NCBI RefSeq assembly: GCF_037327425.1 | Contig: NZ_CP147846.1 | Location: 3,720,001-3,784,000, forward strand | From: Rhodococcus sovatensis | GTDB lineage: Bacteria > Actinomycetota > Actinomycetes > Mycobacteriales > Mycobacteriaceae | Direction of reading: 5' to 3' | Length of the DNA: 64,000 nt | In this document: piece by piece, positions 58,180-64,000 of the stretch | How positions within the stretch are numbered: position 1 is the stretch's first letter | How the letters are laid out: each line of letters opens with the position of its first letter | The notes under the pieces: model-generated | Seen by the model: the letters and a program-made list of their open reading frames with translations, nothing else | Databases searched by the model: none | Told to the model about the DNA's origin: nothing | Program-made: the position numbers and the translations under genes

Positions 58180-59205
58180 TCAGAGCAAACGAAGCCTGGC
58201 GACCTCGGAGTTGAACTCGTCGATCGCCTCGACCGAACTCATGTGACCGATGCCGGGTATCTCGATGAGCTTGCTGAGGTGATCGTGAGCGTCCAGGGCC
58301 TGGGCGAGCTTACGGGCGTGCACGGGCGGGGTCAGTCTGTCCGCGGTGCCCACCAGCACGGAGGTGGGGACGTTCATGTTCGCCAACGCCTCATGGATGT
58401 CCAGATCGGTCAGTGCTGCGCCCCAGATACCACGCGTCTGGGGTTCGCACTCGAGCACGATCTTCTCGCAGAACGCCACCTCGGCGTCCGTCGAACCCGG
58501 TGCCATCGACACGTACTTGATCGCGTGCCGAGTCACCGTCGACGGGCGAAGCGGGATCGCCGACTTCAGAACGACACGGCCGACCTGGACCGGCACCCTC
58601 GGGAACCGATTGGGCAGCGGGATGACCGTTGTCTCTCGAACGAGACTGTCCGTCGCAGTCGACGCGAGCAACACCGCGCTCACCAGGTTCTCGACCTGCT
58701 CTGGGTACCTCCCCGCCCACGCCATGATCGACATGCCACCCATGCTGTGGCCGACGAGCACTGCCTTGTTGTCCTCGGCGACGGTCGCAGCGAGAACATC
58801 CGCGAGATCGTCGGCCAGCACGTCAGGGCCCAGCGGCCGGGTGCCGACGTCGCTGCGACCGTGTCCACGCTGGTCGTAGACGATCACCGAAAAATTCTCC
58901 GCGAACGCGTTGATCTGCGGAATCCAGTAATCCGCCGAGCACGTCCAGCCATGGCTGAAGACGATCGGCTGTGCATCAGGGTCTCCGTAGACACGGACGT
59001 GCAGCTCGGCGCCGTCGTCGGTGACGACGGGGACGACGCGAGGCACGAACGTAGGCCTGCGCAGAAGCGCGTCGGGCCGAGTGTCGGTCGTTTTGGTGAA
59101 CGATGTACGACGCCGATGCCGTAGAACGAGTGCGCCGATCCCCGCGGCCGCGGCAAGACCCCCGATGCCGAGTAAGGCACCCTCGACTGCTCTGCGTGAA
59201 AGCAC
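58180..59205 (-). CDS. Alpha/beta-hydrolase with N-terminal membrane anchor
   Basis: From the GTG at 59205, with GGAGAG five bases before it, the product is 341 residues. A hydrophobic segment near residues 8-28 anchors it. The hydrolase fold shows VFSHGWTCSADYW near 82-94, the nucleophile Ser154 in VGHSMGG, and a His in GIGHMSSVE near the end. Longer frames overlap the upstream MerR gene and lack coding features. It is likely an extracytoplasmic or membrane-facing esterase, lipase or epoxide hydrolase. Confidence 0.85.
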   Translation of the reverse strand: MLSRRAVEGALLGIGGLAAAAGIGALVLRHRRRTSFTKTTDTRPDALLRRPTFVPRVVPVVTDDGAELHVRVYGDPDAQPIVFSHGWTCSADYWIPQINAFAENFSVIVYDQRGHGRSDVGTRPLGPDVLADDLADVLAATVAEDNKAVLVGHSMGGMSIMAWAGRYPEQVENLVSAVLLASTATDSLVRETTVIPLPNRFPRVPVQVGRVVLKSAIPLRPSTVTRHAIKYVSMAPGSTDAEVAFCEKIVLECEPQTRGIWGAALTDLDIHEALANMNVPTSVLVGTADRLTPPVHARKLAQALDAHDHLSKLIEIPGIGHMSSVEAIDEFNSEVARLRLL

Positions 59206-59218
59206 GAACTCTCCTGTT

Positions 59219-59968
59219 CTAACTGGCCTGATCGTTCGCCGATTCAGGTTTGTCACCGTACTGCGCAAGTACTTCTTCCATGGTCAACGTGATCCGCTGG
59301 TCCATTGCTTCCCTGAACAGTGCGCCGACGACGCGGTAGGTCAGCGGACGGAGGCTGTTGACCAGTTCCGCCACTTCGCCGACCGTCCGCGCATCGGTAT
59401 CGAATGGATCCTTGCCCTCATCGAGGAACTTGTCTGTGACCAACGCAACAAATCTGCGTGCGACATCGTCGAGATCGGATCGAACTGCCTCGGTCTGATC
59501 GAGCGTCGTGCTCAGTGGAATACCTGCGTCGTGCAGCAGTCGCGCCGCTTCGAGCAGCACCGGGTTGTCGATGCGGTATCCGTTCCCCGTCTCGACGATG
59601 ACGCCCATGTCGGCGCCGCGTCGAAGATCGGCGTCGGAGATGTCCGACCCGAAGAGATCCTGTAGATCGTCACGGCCGAGGTGCTTGGTCTCACGTAGTT
59701 GACGCGCTGCACTGTCGGGGGTCAGAACATCCTCGACGCGTAGTCCGGACTGGGCGGCGTTGAGCAGCTCGCTGATGGTGGCGAAGGTGTAACCGCGCTC
59801 CAACATCCGGCTGATCAGCTCCAGCCGCGCCAGATGCGCCTCGTTGTACCAGCCTGTTCGGCCTTCTCGACGGGGTGGTGGCAGTAGGCCGCGGTCCTGG
59901 TAGACGCGGACGTTCCTCACGCTCACACCTGCCCGACGCGCGAGATCGTCTACGCGATACTCGATCAT
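59219..59968 (-). CDS. MerR-family transcriptional regulator
   Basis: The 249-residue protein starts MIEYRVDDLARRAGVSVRNVRVYQDRGLL, the MerR helix-turn-helix, with YNEAHLARLELISRMLERGYTFATISELL completing the winged helix. A helical effector domain without cysteine clusters follows, so a metal ligand is unlikely. It lies 13 bases upstream of the hydrolase, which it probably regulates. A longer open frame upstream is not coding. Confidence 0.88.
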   Translation of the reverse strand: MIEYRVDDLARRAGVSVRNVRVYQDRGLLPPPRREGRTGWYNEAHLARLELISRMLERGYTFATISELLNAAQSGLRVEDVLTPDSAARQLRETKHLGRDDLQDLFGSDISDADLRRGADMGVIVETGNGYRIDNPVLLEAARLLHDAGIPLSTTLDQTEAVRSDLDDVARRFVALVTDKFLDEGKDPFDTDARTVGEVAELVNSLRPLTYRVVGALFREAMDQRITLTMEEVLAQYGDKPESANDQAS

Positions 59969-60012
59969 CTCTGAACGATATGCGTTCGACGCTGTCGCTG
60001 TGGGCCGAGGAC

Positions 60013-60303
60013 CTACCAGCGCGGACCGCGCTGAATTCCGTCGACCTTGGGCCGAACATCGACGAGGTAGACGCACACTGCAACGATCGCGATGATTCCG
60101 AGGAAGTTGATCCCGAAGGCGAAGATCACCAACAGCGATACGACGAGGATGCCCAGCCAGACCGGCTTGGTCAGCTTGTCCACCGCGGGGAACGCGTCGG
60201 ACCGCTGCCGGACAGCGTGGAAGACAGCGTAGGCCGCGCCACCCAGAGCAATGATCTGGAGGACGAACATGATCAACGACGTCAAGCTGTTCACAACAGG
60301 CAC
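60013..60303 (-). CDS. DUF2516 small membrane protein
   Basis: The 96-residue product has three hydrophobic segments, about residues 10-28, 46-64 and 66-84, and the ALGGAAYAVFHAVRQRSDAFPAVDKLTKPVWLG loop that marks DUF2516 (Rv0476-like). It follows hbhA in the same direction, separated by a large hairpin. The function is unknown. Confidence 0.8.
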   Translation of the reverse strand: MPVVNSLTSLIMFVLQIIALGGAAYAVFHAVRQRSDAFPAVDKLTKPVWLGILVVSLLVIFAFGINFLGIIAIVAVCVYLVDVRPKVDGIQRGPRW

Positions 60304-60321
60304 GCGCCCATACTACGCAAA

Positions 60322-60353
60322 TCGACCCCCACACCGCGCGGTGCAGGGGTCGA
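60322..60353 (-). terminator. Long hairpin after hbhA
   Basis: TCGACCCC at 60322-60329 pairs with GGGGTCGA at 60346-60353, and CACCGC pairs with GCGGTG at the centre, so nearly the whole sequence folds into one stem. It lies 15 bases past the hbhA stop on the minus strand, before a short T-rich stretch. It is a good candidate for a strong terminator of the hbhA unit. Confidence 0.7.
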
Positions 60354-60368
60354 CTTGGATCGAAGCGA

Positions 60369-61151
60369 TCAGCTGGTGGTCTTCTTGGCCGGAGCCTTCT
60401 TGGCCGGTGCTGCGGTCTTCTTCGCTGCGGGGGTCGGCGCCGCCTTCTTGGCAGGCTCGGCCTTCTTGATCGGCGATCCTGCTGTGCCGCGAGTCTTGGA
60501 CTCGACCTTGCCTGCGGTTCCGCTCACCTTCTGCGACGCATCGGTGGCAGCTTCCTTGGCGCTGTCGCCGGCTTCGTCGATCTCGTCGGCGAGATCTTCG
60601 GCGGTGTCACGCACCTTGTCGGAGGCGATGCCCGCGAGGGCTGCCGCACGCTCACCGACGGCGCGCGTCTGCGAAGCAACGGTGCCGAGCGCCTGCTCGG
60701 TCAGGTCGACGACGTCGTTGGCGGCAGAGTTGGCCCGCTCGAGGCCCTCTTCGACTGCCGGCGTGCGACGAATCCGCTCGACCGTCTCCTCGCCGCGCTC
60801 GGCGAGGGAGGTGTACAGATCGGACGCAACCTTGAGGTATGCCTCGGCGACCTTGCGAAGCTCGTCCGGAGTGAAACGCTCACGAAGGTCGGCGATCTCG
60901 TCAGGCAGCTCTGCCGGCAGGTTCGTCAGACGCTCGCGCAGCGACTCGACACCCTCGGTGACGTCCTCGGACAAGTCGGCGATGCGAGCGCGCGCGGTAT
61001 CGACGCGGTCGGTGACCTCGGTGCCGCGAGTTTCGGCGCGCGAGCGCACCTGGGCCACGACGTCGGCAACGGCCTGCACTACCGCGTCGCCTGCGCCGAC
61101 TGCCGCGTAGATAGGCGTCTTTACGTTGTCGAAGTTCTTGGGATCAGTCAT
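60369..61151 (-). CDS. hbhA: Heparin-binding haemagglutinin-like protein
   Basis: The 260-residue protein is mostly a long amphipathic helix (apolipoprotein-like) from residue 15 to about 200, and its last 35 residues are repeats of KKA/PAKK (KKAEPAKKAAPTPAAKKTAAP), the lysine-rich C-terminus that binds heparan sulfate in mycobacterial HBHA. It is at the cell surface there. In a free-living relative it may bind lipid or host glycans. It overlaps the XRE gene by 8 bases, so the regulator is co-translated with it. Confidence 0.9.
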   Translation of the reverse strand: MTDPKNFDNVKTPIYAAVGAGDAVVQAVADVVAQVRSRAETRGTEVTDRVDTARARIADLSEDVTEGVESLRERLTNLPAELPDEIADLRERFTPDELRKVAEAYLKVASDLYTSLAERGEETVERIRRTPAVEEGLERANSAANDVVDLTEQALGTVASQTRAVGERAAALAGIASDKVRDTAEDLADEIDEAGDSAKEAATDASQKVSGTAGKVESKTRGTAGSPIKKAEPAKKAAPTPAAKKTAAPAKKAPAKKTTS

Positions 61152-61698
61152 GGGAAGACTCCTGTATGGGTGGTTCGGTGTCGGTAGGTAGATCTGGTTC
61201 GGGCACTGCCTTTTCGGCTTCGTGTTCGTCGGCCTCGCGTTCGCCGGCCTTCTGCGCTTGCTCGTTCTCGCGACGGAACGAGTCGTAGATCTCGATCAGC
61301 ACGTGCTTCTGCCGTTCCGTGATCTCCGTGTCGCCGAGCAATGCATCTCGAACTGGACCGTGCGGACGTTCTTCCAAGAACCCGGCCCGGACGTACAACG
61401 CTTCCGATGACACCCGCAGACCCTTGGCTATCTGCGTGAGCACCTCGGCGGAGGGATTGCGTAGCCCGCGCTCGATCTGGCTGAGATACGGGTTGCTCAC
61501 CCCCGCCCTGGACGCGAGTTGCCGCATGGAAACTTGCGCGGCCTCGCGCTGCGAGCGGATATAGCTGCCGATATCCGATGCGGCAGTTGTCACGACGCTG
61601 GCGACGAGATCACTCGCCTCTGCGACAACCTCGGTCGCCTCGGACACTTTGGCGACTATCCCCTGGTTGTCGAAGTGTTCATCGTTACTAGGGGTCAT
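61144..61698 (-). CDS. XRE-family regulator upstream of hbhA
   Basis: The 184-residue protein has a Cro/C1-type helix-turn-helix near residues 43-95 (IGSYIRSQREAAQVSMRQLASRAGVSNPYLSQIERGLRNPS). The N-terminal 40 residues are a helical extension and the C-terminus is acidic and disordered. It matches Rv0474 in position. The ATG at 61698 is chosen over two GTGs. It overlaps hbhA by 8 bases, so it probably controls the pair. Confidence 0.9.
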   Translation of the reverse strand: MTPSNDEHFDNQGIVAKVSEATEVVAEASDLVASVVTTAASDIGSYIRSQREAAQVSMRQLASRAGVSNPYLSQIERGLRNPSAEVLTQIAKGLRVSSEALYVRAGFLEERPHGPVRDALLGDTEITERQKHVLIEIYDSFRRENEQAQKAGEREADEHEAEKAVPEPDLPTDTEPPIQESSHD

Positions 61699-61795
61699 GT
61701 TCACCACTCGATTCGCTACCTGAAACTTGTGGTTTCGGTGTACGGGAACCGAGGCTACCCAAGGGTGCTAACTATTGCAAGCACTCTGCTAGCAC

Positions 61796-63067
61796 TCATC
61801 CGAACATCAGATTCGACAGCGAGTAGATCGCCAATCCGGCGAGGGAGCCGACGACTGTGCCGTTGATGCGAATGAACTGCAGATCGCGACCCACCTGGAG
61901 TTCGATCTTGCGGCTCGCTTCGTCGGCATCCCAGCGGGCAACCGTATCGGTGATGATCGTGGTGATCTCGCCTGCGTAGTTCGACGCGATGTACCGCGCT
62001 CCCCCGAGCAGCCAGCCGTCGAACTTCTCGCGAAGTTCTTCGTCGTCGCGAATCCGCACGCCCCAACTGGCCACGTTCTCGCTGATCTTGAGTCGGAGCG
62101 TGCTCGACGGGTCGTCGACGGATTCGGTGATGAGGCGCTTGGCGACCTTCCAGGTGGCGGCAGCAAGACCGGTTATCTCGTCCCTGCCCATGATCTGCGC
62201 CTTGAGCGACTCGGCTTTTTCGATGGTCGCCGGGTCGTGCTGAAGATCGTGCGCATAATCGACGAGGAACTTGTTGGCGGCGAGGCGCAGTTCATGCTGG
62301 GGATTGGATCGAACCTTCCAGGTGAACTCGACGACCTCCTTGTAGATCTTCTCGCCGAGCAGCGCATCGACGAATTTGGGAGACCACGTCGGCGAATCCC
62401 GCGACACGACGCGTTCGATCGTCTCCTCGCTCCCCAGCGCCCACTGGTGCGCCCGCTCAGCCAGCATGTCGATAAGCGGTAACTGGCGGTTCTCCTTGAT
62501 GAGCTCGTCGAGAACCCTGCCGATCGGTGGCCCCCACTGCGGGTCGGCGAGCCTACGAACGATCGTGCTGTCGATGACCTGAGTGATGTCCTCGTCGTTG
62601 AGCACGCCGACGACGCCGTGCATGATCGTCGCCGATTCGGCGGCAACCCGTTCGGCGTTTTCGGTCTCGGCGAGCCAGGTCCCGAGCCGAAGCGGCACCT
62701 GAGCGGACCGGACTTTGTCGGAAACGACATCCGGCGCCAAGAAGTTGTTCCCGACGAACGAGCCGAGCGACGTTCCGAGCTGGTCCTTCTTCTTCCTGAT
62801 GATGGCGGTGTGCGGAATCGGAATTCCCAACGGGTGCTTGAACAATGCCGTCACAGCGAACCAATCGGCAAGCGCCCCGACCATCCCCGCCTCCGACGCG
62901 GCGCGAACGTATCCCACCCACTCCCCTGCACCCTTGGACTCCTGCCAGCGACAAATCAGGTAGACCACCGTGGCGAAGGCGAGGAAGCCCGTAGCGACGA
63001 GCTTCATCCTGCGAAGGTCGTGGCGTTTGGACGCATCGTCGAGATTCATCAATTCCACAATCGCCAT
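61796..63067 (-). CDS. DUF445 membrane protein (YheB/Rv0473-like)
   Basis: The 423-residue protein has one N-terminal hydrophobic segment near residues 25-40 and another near the C-terminus (VVGSLAGLAIYSLS). In between lie the DUF445 landmarks EWVGYVRAASEAGMVGALADWFAVTALFKHPLG and IPIPHTAIIRKKKDQLG. The function is unknown. It corresponds to Rv0473 by order, next to the TetR gene and the XRE gene. Confidence 0.85.
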   Translation of the reverse strand: MAIVELMNLDDASKRHDLRRMKLVATGFLAFATVVYLICRWQESKGAGEWVGYVRAASEAGMVGALADWFAVTALFKHPLGIPIPHTAIIRKKKDQLGTSLGSFVGNNFLAPDVVSDKVRSAQVPLRLGTWLAETENAERVAAESATIMHGVVGVLNDEDITQVIDSTIVRRLADPQWGPPIGRVLDELIKENRQLPLIDMLAERAHQWALGSEETIERVVSRDSPTWSPKFVDALLGEKIYKEVVEFTWKVRSNPQHELRLAANKFLVDYAHDLQHDPATIEKAESLKAQIMGRDEITGLAAATWKVAKRLITESVDDPSSTLRLKISENVASWGVRIRDDEELREKFDGWLLGGARYIASNYAGEITTIITDTVARWDADEASRKIELQVGRDLQFIRINGTVVGSLAGLAIYSLSNLMFG

Positions 63068-63176
63068 TGTGCCTGTGTTCGAAGGTCACACGCTTTCGCG
63101 CACGCATACACGCGCAACCCACGATGGACGCCTAAGCTGATCTTCATACGAAGACGATGGGATACGGCGGGAACAC

Positions 63177-63926
63177 GTGGCGAGAAATGCGACATCAGCG
63201 GACAAGACCGAGACCAGTTCGGAGGGCAAGACCGAGAAGCCGGACGGCCGTAAGCGCCGGTGGCGCGAACACAAGATCGCGCGGCGGGAAGAACTGGTCG
63301 ACGGCACCCTGGCGGCCATCCGGTTACGCGGTCGCGATATCGGAATGGACGAAATCGCGTCGGAGATCGGTATCTCGAAGACGGTTCTCTATCGGTACTT
63401 CACCGACAAGAACGACCTGACCAACGCGACGATGACGCGCTACGTCGAGACGACACTCGCTCCTCGCATCTACTTCGCGATCTCCGAGGAACTCGACGAG
63501 TATCACCTCACCCGGGCGGTCATAGCTGCATACGTCGAGACGGTTGCGACCGATCCTGAGGTCTACCTCTACGTCATGGCCAACAACGCCGGCCCCAACC
63601 GCGACGTCGTGGCCGAGTCGGAACGGATGATCGCGGAACTGCTGGCCACGGTGCTGGGCGAACGCCTACGGGTCCGCGAGATGGACTCCGGCGGCTCGGT
63701 CCCGTGGGCGTTCGCGATCGTCGGTGCTGTTCAACTCGCCACGCACTGGTGGATTTCCAACAAGTCGATGTCTGCCGAGGACCTCATCGACTACCTGTGC
63801 ATGATGACGTGGGGCGGAGTGCACGGCGTCGCCATGGCCGACGGCTCACCGGCGAAGTTCAAATCGCAGCCTCACCCTCTGGTCGACGAGGCGGTATCCG
63901 AGCCGAACGCAGCCGAAACGACCTAG
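63177..63926 (+). CDS. TetR-family transcriptional regulator
   Basis: The 249-residue protein has a basic, Lys/Arg-rich first 35 residues and a TetR helix-turn-helix near residues 45-80 (MDEIASEIGISKTVLYRYFTDKNDLTNATM). The ligand-binding half is of the helical type, with conserved aromatic residues. It corresponds to Rv0472c. Its start is a GTG 110 bases from the divergent DUF445 gene, and it overlaps the next opposing gene by four bases at its stop. Confidence 0.9.
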   Translation: MARNATSADKTETSSEGKTEKPDGRKRRWREHKIARREELVDGTLAAIRLRGRDIGMDEIASEIGISKTVLYRYFTDKNDLTNATMTRYVETTLAPRIYFAISEELDEYHLTRAVIAAYVETVATDPEVYLYVMANNAGPNRDVVAESERMIAELLATVLGERLRVREMDSGGSVPWAFAIVGAVQLATHWWISNKSMSAEDLIDYLCMMTWGGVHGVAMADGSPAKFKSQPHPLVDEAVSEPNAAETT

Positions 63927-64000
63927 CGCTCCTCTTCGTCGATCGGCACCTCGATGTGCTGGTCGACGAAGTCGGCGGGGTCGGCTTCGTCTGGGACCGT
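63923..64000 (-). CDS. C-terminal end of an unknown acidic protein (cut by window edge)
   Basis: On the minus strand, 25 codons end in TAG at 63923-63925, with translation TVPDEADPADFVDQH and then IEVPIDEEER. The acidic, Asp-Pro-Ala-Asp-containing end is typical of small disordered actinobacterial proteins with a C-terminal QxxxVP motif. I do not recognise the family, and the rest lies outside the window. The stop overlaps the TetR stop by 3 bases. Confidence 0.55.
   Translation of the reverse strand, partial: TVPDEADPADFVDQHIEVPIDEEER

Noticed and set aside
1..64000. tRNA, rRNA, CRISPR array or insertion sequence
   Set aside because: I found no cloverleaf or rRNA-like segment, no regular spaced repeats and no transposase motif in any frame. 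Short inverted repeats reported here are too dispersed to be an array.

Overview
The window is high-GC actinobacterial chromosome (I judge low 60s % by eye), with GTG and TTG starts common. It carries mycothiol synthesis (mshA), senX3-regX3, an hbhA-like surface protein, an rex-hem operon and an ND-type methanol dehydrogenase. Gene order matches, from memory, the Mycobacterium tuberculosis segment running from about Rv0472c to Rv0513, in inverted orientation. The product set (NDMA-type methanol dehydrogenase, REP-like elements, BMP transporter) points to a mycolic-acid bacterium of the Rhodococcus/Nocardia group; Rhodococcus is my best guess, not proven. I see no rRNA, tRNA, CRISPR array, insertion sequence or prophage.

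Layout. 1-4100: the 3' end of an acyl-CoA dehydrogenase/oxidase, then a copper-responsive csoR-copZ-lipoprotein unit with a CsoR-type operator and several small membrane proteins. 4148-10950: a tightly coupled minus-strand operon rex-hemA-hemC-(small ORF)-hemD-hemB-membrane protein, joined by 4-8 base overlaps, making haem precursors under likely redox control. 10948-22712: glutaredoxin-like protein, HAD hydrolase, GNAT enzyme, acyltransferase, epimerase, ribosomal protein bS22, an excisionase-type HTH protein, proC, thioesterase, two MerR-related genes around a long palindrome, a sugar isomerase-like protein, a repeat-rich membrane protein and exopolyphosphatase. 22919-26029: a secreted protein, regX3-senX3 and gpm.

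26026-42724 is a block that I do not recall from the tuberculosis order: LtrA-like protein, cytochrome bd oxidase (cydAB, no cydDC), carboxylesterase, a VWA protein, a MoxR ATPase and an iron-type methanol dehydrogenase (a likely maturation unit with histidine-rich linkers), an acyl-CoA ligase, and a four-gene BMP-type nucleoside ABC transporter.

42950-64000 returns to the conserved order: ybjN-mshA, hydrolase, ROK regulator, SDR, L,D-transpeptidase, a metallo-beta-lactamase/Rieske protein, murB, paired DUF2505 proteins, methyltransferases, an AbiEi-like protein, a DUF2993 protein, deoC, purU, hydrolase-MerR, DUF2516, hbhA with its upstream XRE regulator, DUF445 and a TetR regulator. Three copies of a long palindromic repeat lie just after plus-strand stop codons at about 22.7, 48.0 and 58.1 kb. 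Many operons are held together by ATGA or GTGA stop/start overlaps, so translational coupling is a general theme. Functions are read from motifs and remembered families; nothing was searched.
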